Assembly: GCA_031264205.1 (NCBI GenBank)
Contig: JAISEH010000025.1
Coordinates: 1-7,828 of the forward strand
Source of the DNA: Candidatus Margulisiibacteriota bacterium
GTDB lineage: Bacteria; Margulisbacteria; Termititenacia; Termititenacales; Termititenacaceae
Direction of reading: 5' to 3'
DNA: 7,828 nucleotides
A model generated the notes under the pieces. That model had not been told where the DNA came from. It made no database searches and was given only the letters and a program-made list of their open reading frames with translations. The stretch's first letter is position 1. Each line of letters opens with the position of its first letter. The position numbers were made by a program, and so were the translations under genes. Positions 1-6,020 of the stretch are shown one piece after another.

Positions 1-549
1 GTGCTCGGCAAACATTCCGGCCGCCACGCGCTGGCCGTCAAATTGAAAGAGCTGGGTTACACCGATCTGCAGGACAGCGAGATAAACAATATTTATCAAA
101 AATTTAAAGTTCTCGCCGACAAGAAAAAAGAAATCACCGAATGGGATCTGGAAGCGTTGATCTCCGACGGCGTGAAGCAAACCGGAGCGGCGGCATACAC
201 GCTGGATAAATTGCAGATCCAGACCGGCAACACAGTTCAGCCGACCGCCAGGCTGTCCGTGAAATATCAGGACAAGATCCTCAAAAGCACGCAGATCGGC
301 AACGGCCCCGTGGACGCAATCTTCAAAGCGATCGATGATATTATTCAACGCGGCGCGCTGGGCATTCATCTGCTGGATTACGTCGTGCACGCCGTCACCG
401 AAGGCACGGACGCGCTGGGCAAAGTCACCGTGCGCCTCAAGAAAAATCAAAAAACTTACACCGGCAACGGCGCGAACACCGACGTGCTCGTCGCGTCAGC
501 CGAAGCTTATCTCAACGCTGTGAATAAATATTTACTGCGGAGCGAATAA
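1..549 (+). CDS. leuA: 2-isopropylmalate synthase (LeuA), C-terminal part, 5' end outside window
   Basis: This is the 3' portion of leuA. The enzyme condenses acetyl-CoA with 2-ketoisovalerate to give 2-isopropylmalate, the first committed step of leucine synthesis in the cytoplasm. The visible 182 residues open with LGKHSGRHAL, the conserved linker motif that follows the catalytic TIM barrel. A helical stretch follows (KELGYTD to about residue 60), and then the C-terminal LeuA regulatory domain, where leucine feedback inhibition acts in this family. That domain is shown by GNGPVDAIFKAID (about 100-112), LLDYVVHAVTEGTDALG (about 124-140) and NGANTDVLVASAEAYLNAV near the end. The GTG at position 1 is read as an internal valine, not a start, because the barrel is missing. 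Homocitrate or citramalate synthase is less likely given the strong match to the LeuA tail. The next gene starts directly after the TAA, so the two are probably co-transcribed. Confidence 0.93.
   Translation: MLGKHSGRHALAVKLKELGYTDLQDSEINNIYQKFKVLADKKKEITEWDLEALISDGVKQTGAAAYTLDKLQIQTGNTVQPTARLSVKYQDKILKSTQIGNGPVDAIFKAIDDIIQRGALGIHLLDYVVHAVTEGTDALGKVTVRLKKNQKTYTGNGANTDVLVASAEAYLNAVNKYLLRSE
539..542 (+). promoter_or_regulatory. Shine-Dalgarno for the carrier-like gene, inside leuA
   Basis: GGAG lies in the last codons of leuA, 7 nt before the ATG at 550. It supports this start and points to translation as part of one message with leuA. Confidence 0.55.
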
Positions 550-1014
550 ATGGCCAAGAAAACCGCCCAGAAAAAATCCATTTCTAAAACCCGCCGCGCT
601 CAAACGGCAAAGTCGGACATCGATCTGTCTCTAAACGGCATTAAAGAATTTATCAAATTCGCCGGACAATTTCCGCTCAGCAAATTATCCGCTGGCCGGC
701 CCGGCGCGCGCCTGACGGTTTATCAAAATCCGTCTGCTCTTAAATCGAAAATAAAAGTGGAAGAAAAAGAATCGGCGAAAACCGCGCAGACCGAAACTCT
801 GGCGCAGATCAAGTCGGATAAAGTCGGTGTCTTTCACGGCGTCAAAAATCTTAAAATCGGCAGCAAAATAAAAACCGGCGAGACTGTCGCCAAAATTTAC
901 GCCATCGGCATTGAAAATGAGATCAAAGCGGATAAAAATTGCGTCATCAAAGAAATCCTGGCGCAGGAAAATGACCTTATCGAATACGGACAGCCGCTTT
1001 TTTCGATCGAGTAA
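550..1014 (+). CDS. Biotin/lipoyl-attachment-domain protein resembling AccB (BCCP) but lacking the biotinylated lysine
   Basis: The 154-residue protein has the layout of the acetyl-CoA carboxylase biotin carboxyl carrier protein. Residues 1-21 are a basic Lys/Arg-rich tail. Residues 29-60 (GIKEFIKFAGQFPLSKLSAG and on) resemble the AccB N-terminal segment. Residues 61-85 are a charged linker, and 86-154 form a biotinyl-like domain ending in EYGQPLFSIE. The site that is normally E-A-M-K-M in biotinylated proteins reads Y-A-I-G-I at 117-121, followed by the expected N-E-I-K-A-D (123-128). The acceptor lysine is therefore glycine 120, and the protein should not carry biotin or a lipoyl group at this site. 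The fold looks intact, so I infer a structural or regulatory role, as for the lysine-less BADC proteins of plants. The gene sits between leuA and mtaB with no gap on either side (TAA-ATG at both ends). No biotin carboxylase gene is visible in the window. The function is unproven. Confidence 0.75.
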   Translation: MAKKTAQKKSISKTRRAQTAKSDIDLSLNGIKEFIKFAGQFPLSKLSAGRPGARLTVYQNPSALKSKIKVEEKESAKTAQTETLAQIKSDKVGVFHGVKNLKIGSKIKTGETVAKIYAIGIENEIKADKNCVIKEILAQENDLIEYGQPLFSIE

Positions 1015-2274
1015 ATGCCGGTTTTTTTTTACACACTGGGCTGCAAATCCAATCAATACGAAACCCGTCAGCTTGAGGAAAAATTTTCCGCGCTGGGTTT
1101 TGCCAAAACAACAGACGTAAAATCCGCCAGCGTCATCGTCGTCAATACCTGCAGCGTGACGCACATAGCCGAGCGCAAAGCGCGCAATCTTATCCGTCGA
1201 TTTAGGGCGCAAAATCCTCATGCCCGACTCTATATTTGCGGCTGTTACGCAAATATCGCCGAGCTTGACAAAATCATTCCGCAGGCCGTGTTGATAAAAC
1301 AAGAAAAGAAATTACAACCGGAGCTGTGGGGATTGCCGGAGCCACATTCCGGCCGCGTCCGACATTCGTCCGCACAGCGCTACCGCGTCCGCGAGTTTTT
1401 AAAAATCCAGGAAGGCTGCGACAATTTTTGCAGCTACTGCATCATTCCTTACGCGCGCGGCACAGTTTCTTCCGCCGCGCCTGAAAATATTCTGGCGGAG
1501 GCGCAAAAGTTAATTCAAAATAATGTCCGCGAAATTGTTTTGACCGGCATAAATTTAGGCCGTTATTTTTATCAAAACAATTATCTGCCGGACATTTTGC
1601 GGCTGTTATTGCAAACAAATATTGCCAGAATACGCCTTAGCTCTCTGGAGCCGGATTTAATTACCGACGATTTGCTGAAAATTATCGCCGCCGAGCCGCG
1701 TCTGGCCAAACATCTGCACATACCTTTACAGTCCGGTTCGGACAAAATACTGAAATTGATGCACAGAAAATACACCACCGCGGAATATCAAAAACTCATC
1801 GTCCGCGCGCGCCGGATCTGCGGTGCGGATTTCGGCCTGACCACCGATATTATCGTTGGTTTCCCCGGCGAGACCCAAAAAACTTTTCAAGAAACCAGTG
1901 ATTTTATTCAAGAGATCGGTTTTCACGATCTGCATATTTTTCCCTATTCGCCGCGCCCGCAGACCACCGCGGCTAAAATGTCCCCGACTTGTTCAGACGC
2001 AGAACAAAAACAATTCTGTCAAAGACTGGAAAAACTCCGGCAGGAAATGCGGCGCGACGCTCTACAAAAAGCGCTGACGCGGCCGCTGACAGTGCTGGTG
2101 GAAAACAGCCGCCAACAGGGTTTCAGCTCGGAATATTTACCTGTAAAATTTAGGGGAAAAACGGCAAAAGGTTGTGTCTATCAGGCCGCGCCGCTGGCCG
2201 TAAAGGACGGGATTATTTTAGCCGATCCGGCGCACGGAATCGCCGATGCGGATCTGCATCGGCAAATAATTTAA
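1015..2274 (+). CDS. mtaB: tRNA t6A37 methylthiotransferase MtaB (MiaB-family radical SAM)
   Basis: This 419-residue protein belongs to the methylthiotransferase family. MtaB converts t6A to ms2t6A at position 37 of tRNAs that read ANN codons, using two [4Fe-4S] clusters and SAM. The N-terminal MTTase domain supplies C10 (TLGCKSNQYE), C46 (NTCSVT) and C77 (GCYA) for the first cluster. C75 is an extra nearby cysteine. The radical SAM cluster is C135-X3-C139-X2-C142 in EGCDNFCSYCIIPYARG. Further family motifs are VLTGINLG (175-182), HIPLQSGSDKILKLMHRKY (235-253) and TDIIVGFPGET (277-287). A C-terminal TRAM-like segment is expected from about 355. N-T-C-S-V-T with downstream A-E-R-K-A-R fits MtaB better than MiaB or RimO. 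The start ATG abuts the preceding stop and has only a weak Shine-Dalgarno (GAG), so translational coupling is likely. The last 57 bp overlap the opposing LacI-family gene. Confidence 0.9.
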   Translation: MPVFFYTLGCKSNQYETRQLEEKFSALGFAKTTDVKSASVIVVNTCSVTHIAERKARNLIRRFRAQNPHARLYICGCYANIAELDKIIPQAVLIKQEKKLQPELWGLPEPHSGRVRHSSAQRYRVREFLKIQEGCDNFCSYCIIPYARGTVSSAAPENILAEAQKLIQNNVREIVLTGINLGRYFYQNNYLPDILRLLLQTNIARIRLSSLEPDLITDDLLKIIAAEPRLAKHLHIPLQSGSDKILKLMHRKYTTAEYQKLIVRARRICGADFGLTTDIIVGFPGETQKTFQETSDFIQEIGFHDLHIFPYSPRPQTTAAKMSPTCSDAEQKQFCQRLEKLRQEMRRDALQKALTRPLTVLVENSRQQGFSSEYLPVKFRGKTAKGCVYQAAPLAVKDGIILADPAHGIADADLHRQII

Positions 2275-3183
2275 TAAATCTACTTTTTCCCCTCTTAATA
2301 ATTGCAGCAGCAAATCCACTGTCCTGGCGCCGAGCGCCGAGCGGTCAGCCCAAACTGTGGTCAACTGCGGCTGCGGCTCGTCAATAAAACGCGGAAAAGA
2401 AATGCCGTCAAAACCGGTAACCGACACATCTTTGGGAATACGCACAGCATATTTGCGCGCCGCGCGGTAAACATAATAGGCCAGCAAATCGCTGGAACAA
2501 AGGATCAAAGTTTTTTTCTTGTCCCGCAGAAACTTGGCAAAAGCGATCTCCACACTCTGGATCATACTGTAATCCGCCTGATACAGCGTCAGATCTTTTT
2601 CTGGAAAATGGCGCCTAGCACATTTATAAAACTCATTCCAGACAATATCTTTAGGGTCTGTTTCGCCGGTCAGTACCGCGATATTTTCGTGCCCAGAATT
2701 TTTGACATATTCGATCAGCTGAGCCAGCCCATTGGCGGAATCTTGATAAACAGCTGGCGTGGGATAATTGGCGTTTGGGTTGACCGCCAGCACATGAGGC
2801 ATTTTGTATTTCACAGCACGCTCTAGAAAAGCGTCCGGTGTCCGCCCCACAAAAATAATCCCACTGTAATCATAAATCTCCGCATAATCTAGGCTGAAAT
2901 CCGGCAAAATCCGAAAATCCACCCCCAGCTCGGCCAGCCGCTGGGTAATGCCGAAAATCACATCCGTATAATATTCATTGTAATAGTGATTTTTATAATT
3001 GTTAAAAACCAGCAGGATTTTTTGTACTTTTAAGGCGCGGTCTGTAAAATAATTAAATTCCCGCGCCTTATTCAGGATTTTCTCCCGCACTTTTCGGGAG
3101 ATTTTCTGCGGATGATTGATCGCGGTACAGACTGCCGAAACGGACACATGACAAGCCGCCGCTATATCTTTCAAAGTCGCCAT
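2218..3183 (-). CDS. LacI-family transcriptional regulator
   Basis: This is a full-length 321-residue LacI/GalR-type regulator. The N-terminal helix-turn-helix spans residues 3-23 (TLKDIAAACHVSVSAVCTAIN), followed by KISRKVREKI and the hinge region around RALK (49-52). The periplasmic-binding-protein-like effector domain begins near residue 55. Family landmarks are LCSSDLLAYYVYRAARKYAVRIPKDVSVTGFDG (228-260), PQLTTV (272-277) and the tail LPMQIRIGDSV. Two departures from the norm are seen: the recognition helix reads VSVSAVCTAIN rather than the usual VSxxTVSRVLN, and the DxxAxG motif has lost its glycine (DLLAYY). These proteins usually bind a sugar or nucleoside that controls DNA binding; the ligand here is unknown. 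The start is fixed by the canonical MATLKDIA opening. There is no Shine-Dalgarno, but a -10-like box lies 7 nt upstream. It is divergent from the block starting near 3293, which makes that block or itself the likely target. Confidence 0.9.
   Translation of the reverse strand: MATLKDIAAACHVSVSAVCTAINHPQKISRKVREKILNKAREFNYFTDRALKVQKILLVFNNYKNHYYNEYYTDVIFGITQRLAELGVDFRILPDFSLDYAEIYDYSGIIFVGRTPDAFLERAVKYKMPHVLAVNPNANYPTPAVYQDSANGLAQLIEYVKNSGHENIAVLTGETDPKDIVWNEFYKCARRHFPEKDLTLYQADYSMIQSVEIAFAKFLRDKKKTLILCSSDLLAYYVYRAARKYAVRIPKDVSVTGFDGISFPRFIDEPQPQLTTVWADRSALGARTVDLLLQLLRGEKVDLLNYLPMQIRIGDSVRRIG
2242..2263. other. Perfect 8-bp inverted repeat inside the overlapping ends of mtaB and the LacI gene
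   Basis: GCCGATGC and GCATCGGC flank a 6-nt loop (GGATCT), giving a perfect 8-bp hairpin within the C-terminal codons of both opposing genes. It could end transcription or protect the 3' ends from both directions. Against a standard intrinsic terminator, no U-run follows directly on either strand; the nearest T-run on the + strand is about 20 nt further on. Confidence 0.45.
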
Positions 3184-3190
3184 TTGTTTT

Positions 3191-3219
3191 ATTTTACAAT
3201 TTTTTTACTAAAAATACAA
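3191..3219 (-). promoter_or_regulatory. Probable promoter of the LacI-family gene
   Basis: On the minus strand TTGTAT (3219-3214) and TAAAAT (3196-3191) are separated by 17 nt, with only 7 nt between the -10 box and the ATG. Transcription would start at or next to the start codon, giving a leaderless message. This fits the absence of any Shine-Dalgarno. The region is AT-rich, so chance matches are possible. Confidence 0.5.
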
Positions 3220-3231
3220 ATAAAATATAAC
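3204..3231 (+). promoter_or_regulatory. Possible promoter for the rightward block from 3293
   Basis: TTTACT (3204-3209) and TATAAC (3226-3231) are separated by 16 nt. The expected start near 3238 leaves a leader of about 55 nt before the Shine-Dalgarno-led ATG at 3293. It overlaps the opposing promoter of the LacI gene, so the regulator could control both. I found no clear LacI-type operator palindrome with a central CG. Confidence 0.4.
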
Positions 3232-3276
3232 AAAATTTACAATAAAATTCAGTTAGACTGTTCAGTAAGAAAAGCG

Positions 3277-3284
3277 AAAGGTGG
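3277..3284 (+). promoter_or_regulatory. Shine-Dalgarno of the 27-codon leader ORF
   Basis: AAAGGTGG contains AGGTG, complementary to the 16S rRNA tail, 8 nt before the ATG at 3293. It is one of the best ribosome binding sites in the window. It points to frame 3293 rather than the ATG at 3322, which has none. Confidence 0.6.
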
Positions 3285-3292
3285 AATCCCGT

Positions 3293-3376
3293 ATGAAAGA
3301 AACTAGAAAACTCCGAAAACTATGGCTCTTTATTATAAAACAAGCCAAAGCATTTCAAGCGGAGCAAGCACGTTAA
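3293..3376 (+). CDS. Small 27-residue ORF, possible leader peptide coupled to the next gene
   Basis: A short ORF encodes a basic peptide of 27 residues beginning MKETRKLRKLWLFIIK. It has a good Shine-Dalgarno 8 nt upstream. Its TAA (3374-3376) overlaps the ATG at 3376 as TAATG. That ATG is in frame with the long downstream ORF, a classic arrangement for translational coupling. The peptide is Lys/Arg-rich with a short hydrophobic core (LWLFII) and has no signal peptide cleavage motif. It uses codons such as AGA, CGA, CTA and ATA, which may be infrequent here. I recognise no homolog. It could be a regulatory leader peptide, a small protein, or the true N-terminus of the next protein if a frameshift joins the two frames. 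Confidence 0.45.
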   Translation: MKETRKLRKLWLFIIKQAKAFQAEQAR

Positions 3377-3837
3377 TGCAGTCCCTCGAGACAACAGCTC
3401 AAGTGCGGCGCTTAATCGTGGATTCGATCAATAAATCCATGCACTGCGTTCCTGTGGATAGTCTGCCGGGCAACGCTAAACACATTGACTATGAGATCAG
3501 CGCGCTTTTGCCAGTCATAGACGATAAAACCGATTTCTGCCGGCAAATCCTGACCGAACTCAGCGCTTACGCCAAGCGCAGCTCGGAGGAGTCAGTCAAA
3601 GCTTTTCTGGCCAAGTTAAAAATCTATTTACTGGGCAAATTATTTTATCTGCATTTGCAGGATAAGCGTTATCTTTTGATTCAAGATTTTAGCAGCCACG
3701 ACAATCACAAATTTATGTTGGACGCCGTATCCCAGATCGAAACTTCGGCGGAAAACGCGATGTTTTTTTTAGACTCCCTGACTGACCCGAAGCAAAAGGA
3801 TTTTTTCGTCGGCATGTGCGGCTGTATCTACAATTAA
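3376..3837 (+). CDS. Hypothetical protein, unrecognised family
   Basis: From the ATG at 3376 this encodes 153 residues; the frame stays open upstream to an ATG at 3322, which would give 171. I prefer 3376 because it forms TAATG with the Shine-Dalgarno-led small ORF, while 3322 has neither a ribosome binding site nor a nearby -10 box. The product looks soluble and mainly helical: no signal peptide, no convincing membrane segment, and one mildly hydrophobic helix around LAKLKIYLLGKLFYLHLQ. It has cysteines in DFCRQIL and in the tail MCGCIYN. I recognise no domain and assign no function. It is followed after 91 bp by the RmlB-like gene, and the two may share a transcript. Confidence 0.65.
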   Translation: MQSLETTAQVRRLIVDSINKSMHCVPVDSLPGNAKHIDYEISALLPVIDDKTDFCRQILTELSAYAKRSSEESVKAFLAKLKIYLLGKLFYLHLQDKRYLLIQDFSSHDNHKFMLDAVSQIETSAENAMFFLDSLTDPKQKDFFVGMCGCIYN

Positions 3838-3843
3838 ACAGGT

Positions 3844-3858
3844 ATGCTAACATGCTAA
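3844..3858 (+). repeat. Tandem 7-mer ATGCTAA-C-ATGCTAA
   Basis: Two exact copies of ATGCTAA with an 8-bp period lie just after the stop of the hypothetical gene, in the 91-bp gap before the dehydratase gene. It may be a small regulator site or simple chance. Confidence 0.35.
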
Positions 3859-3863
3859 AAAAC

Positions 3864-3890
3864 TTGCAACATTTCTCAAGAACCTACGAT
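3864..3890 (+). promoter_or_regulatory. Weak candidate promoter before the RmlB-like gene
   Basis: TTGCAA (3864-3869) and TACGAT (3885-3890) have a 15-nt spacer, which is shorter than ideal. If used, the leader would be about 30 nt and would include the Shine-Dalgarno at 3912-3918. Read-through from the upstream gene is equally possible. Confidence 0.25.
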
Positions 3891-3911
3891 AACTTATTGG
3901 GATTCAAACAT

Positions 3912-3918
3912 TAGGGAG
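3912..3918 (+). promoter_or_regulatory. Shine-Dalgarno of the RmlB-like gene
   Basis: TAGGGAG contains GGAG, 10 nt before the ATG at 3929. It supports that start over the internal ATGs at 3950 and 3971. Confidence 0.6.
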
Positions 3919-3928
3919 TTTTAGACTT

Positions 3929-5098
3929 ATGCAAGCAAAAATAGTGGCAATGCAGGAAGAACCCAAAACCATGCTGGTTACGGGCGGCGCGGGTTTTATT
4001 GGCTCAGAGTTTATCCGTTATACTTTTCTCAAACATCCCAATTATCAAATCATTAACCTAGATAAGTTAACCTACGCAGGCGATTTATTCCGCCTTACGA
4101 AAATTGCTAGTAATCCAAAATTAAACTACAAATTTGTTGAGGGCGATATAACCGATGCCGGTTTTGTTACCCAGCTTTTTAATCAATATGATTTCGATTA
4201 CGTAGTCAATTTTGCCGCCGAAACACATGTCACCAGATCTATTTTTAATCCGGCGCCTTTTATGCATACCAATATCGAGGGCGTGCGGACTTTGCTCAAC
4301 GCCGCGTTTCACATATGGAAAGAACCTGCCGAGAACGGGAAAAGATTTTTGCATATTTCCACTGATGAAGTTTATGGTTCTTTAGAAAAAGACGACTACA
4401 CTTTCTTTACCGAAGAAATGCTGCCTCGTCCTCGCTCGCCTTACAGCGCAAGCAAAGCCGAAGCGGATTTGGTGGCACAGTCTTATTTTAGCGCGCACAA
4501 CATTCCTGTTTTAATCACGCGCAGCACCAATAATTATGGCCCTTGGCAACATCCGGAAAAACTGATACCTCTGGTGGTGAGTAACGCGCTGGAAGATAAA
4601 AAAGGTAAACCTATACCAATACCAATCCACGGGGATGGCCGCGATATCCGCGATTGGCTGTATGTGGGCGATCATTGCGCGGCCATCGACACCGTTCTGC
4701 ATTATGGAAAGCCGGGTGAGATTTACAATATTGGCAGCAATAATGAAGTAGAAACCATCGAAATTGTTGAAAAGATCTTGGACGTACTGAACAAGCCTCA
4801 TTCATTAATCAAGTTTATCCCTTTCCGTGAGAATCATGATATGCGTTATGCTATAGACGCCTCAAAAATAAAAAATGATTTGCACTGGGAACCCAAAGTT
4901 TCTTTTGATGAAGGCATGGAGTTCACGATCAAATGGTATAGTGGGAGCCTGAGCTGGCTGCAGAAATTAAAAAGCACATCAGATTTTCGAAACTATTATC
5001 AGAAACTTGTGGCCGGGACAGATGCCGAAGAAGCTGAAGAAATTATTGTAAGCTCAGCGGATATCAATGATTATGCAGTCGAAGCTGCTGGCTTATAA
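3929..5098 (+). CDS. rmlB: dTDP-glucose 4,6-dehydratase (RmlB-like)
   Basis: This is an extended short-chain dehydrogenase of 389 residues. RmlB converts dTDP-glucose to dTDP-4-keto-6-deoxyglucose with bound NAD+, the branch point to rhamnose and other deoxysugars of surface glycans. Visible motifs are the Rossmann GGAGFIG (19-25), DKLTYAG (45-51), HISTDEVYG (142-150) with the Thr145-Asp146-Glu147 active-site triad, the catalytic Tyr172/Lys176 in PYSASK, TNNYGPWQHPEKLIPL (200-215), GDGRDIRDWLYVGDHC (235-250) and HDMRYAID (303-310). Departures from typical RmlB are HVTRSI in place of HVDRSI, FRENHD in place of the DRPGHD-like motif, a 14-residue N-terminal extension, and about 45 extra C-terminal residues from 340 that are acidic (TDAEEAEE). 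It overlaps the next SDR gene by 32 bp. Another nucleotide-sugar 4,6-dehydratase cannot be excluded, since the usual RmlA, C and D genes are not in the window. Confidence 0.85.
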   Translation: MQAKIVAMQEEPKTMLVTGGAGFIGSEFIRYTFLKHPNYQIINLDKLTYAGDLFRLTKIASNPKLNYKFVEGDITDAGFVTQLFNQYDFDYVVNFAAETHVTRSIFNPAPFMHTNIEGVRTLLNAAFHIWKEPAENGKRFLHISTDEVYGSLEKDDYTFFTEEMLPRPRSPYSASKAEADLVAQSYFSAHNIPVLITRSTNNYGPWQHPEKLIPLVVSNALEDKKGKPIPIPIHGDGRDIRDWLYVGDHCAAIDTVLHYGKPGEIYNIGSNNEVETIEIVEKILDVLNKPHSLIKFIPFRENHDMRYAIDASKIKNDLHWEPKVSFDEGMEFTIKWYSGSLSWLQKLKSTSDFRNYYQKLVAGTDAEEAEEIIVSSADINDYAVEAAGL

Positions 5099-6020
5099 CA
5101 GCGTGGTTACGGCGTTGGTCGGTTACACCGGCTGCGTTGGCTCTAATCTGGCTCTGACGCACAATTTCTCCGCGCTTTATAATTCCAAAAATATCGAACA
5201 GGCTTTCGGCACCGTACCGGATCTGCTAGTTTTCGCCGGTCTGAGCGGCGACAAAACTGTGGCCAACAAAAACCCTACGCAGGATTTCAAAGCTATTGAG
5301 AACGCTTTCACCAATATACAACGCATTGCTCCAAAAAAACTAGCGCTGATCTCCAGCAATGATGTTTATTTGAACAATACCGGCGTGGACGAAGATAGTT
5401 TCATGGAAACCAACGGCCTGACCGCTTACGGGCTGAATCGTTATCATCTGGAGCAACTGGTCGCCAATAGTGGTCTTGATTACACGATCGTCCGTCTGCC
5501 GATAGCTTATGGCGAAAATCTGAAGCGGAATTTTATTTATGACATTATCAATGTTGTTCCGCCGAAACTTCCGGTCGAACTGTTCCGCAAATTTACAGGG
5601 CAGGCTCCGCGGCTGGTTAATTATTATACGGATTTGCAGAATGGTTTTTACGGCCTGCAAAATACCACGCCGGAGCTGCGCGGTATCTTCGCTGGGCTTG
5701 GCTTTAGCGCGGTGAACTTTATGGACAGCCGGGCAATATTACAATTTTATGATCTGGCCAATTTGTGGCGCGATATTGAGCGGGCGCTGGATGCCGGTTA
5801 TTCGCTGGTCAACCTGGCGACCGAGCCGGTATCCGCAGCGGATATATACTTCCGGGCGCGGGGTGTGCCGTTCCAAAATGAGATCCTAGCGCGGCCTCCA
5901 CAGACCGACATTCGCAGCAAATACGCGCCGGGCGGATACTGGTATGACAAAAACACCATGCTAAAGAGTATTGTAGACTTTATTCGGGAAAAATCTAAAA
6001 CAATATCCGCGCCGTTATAG
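5067..6020 (+). CDS. Atypical NAD(P)-dependent epimerase/dehydratase-family (SDR) protein
   Basis: This 317-residue protein has the N-terminal Rossmann motif GYTGCVG (19-25) and VFAGLSGDKTVANKNP (55-70), typical of extended SDRs. A serine-rich SSND (96-99) stands where the active-site Ser/Thr is expected. The catalytic pair reads Tyr121-X3-Arg125 (AYGLNRYHLE) rather than Tyr-X3-Lys, followed by RLPIAYGENL (143-152). It is therefore probably a sugar-nucleotide oxidoreductase or epimerase with altered chemistry, or one with a reduced catalytic role; the substrate is unknown. It starts inside the 3' end of the RmlB-like gene (32-bp overlap, different frame). The second ATG at 5073 is an alternative, and neither has a clear Shine-Dalgarno, so coupling is likely. 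The pairing suggests that it acts on the 4-keto-6-deoxy sugar made by its neighbour. Its last 26 bp overlap the opposing rsmE. Confidence 0.75.
   Translation: MIMQSKLLAYNSVVTALVGYTGCVGSNLALTHNFSALYNSKNIEQAFGTVPDLLVFAGLSGDKTVANKNPTQDFKAIENAFTNIQRIAPKKLALISSNDVYLNNTGVDEDSFMETNGLTAYGLNRYHLEQLVANSGLDYTIVRLPIAYGENLKRNFIYDIINVVPPKLPVELFRKFTGQAPRLVNYYTDLQNGFYGLQNTTPELRGIFAGLGFSAVNFMDSRAILQFYDLANLWRDIERALDAGYSLVNLATEPVSAADIYFRARGVPFQNEILARPPQTDIRSKYAPGGYWYDKNTMLKSIVDFIREKSKTISAPL

Noticed and set aside
685..1302. Open frame of 205 codons on the minus strand
   Set aside because: It lies antisense across the end of the carrier-like gene and the start of mtaB, both well supported. The translation is low-complexity (Phe-, Arg- and Asp-rich runs) with no recognisable domain.
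2302..2826. Open frame of 174 codons on the plus strand
   Set aside because: It is antisense to the LacI-family gene, whose protein matches its family along its full length.
3184..3292. LacI-type operator in the divergent region
   Set aside because: The region is rich in A/T repeats such as ACAAATAAAAT, but no palindrome with the typical central CG was found.
3852..3914. 20-codon ORF ending in TAG at the Shine-Dalgarno of the RmlB-like gene
   Set aside because: It has only a weak AGG upstream and no recognisable peptide. An ORF this short is expected by chance in an AT-rich gap.
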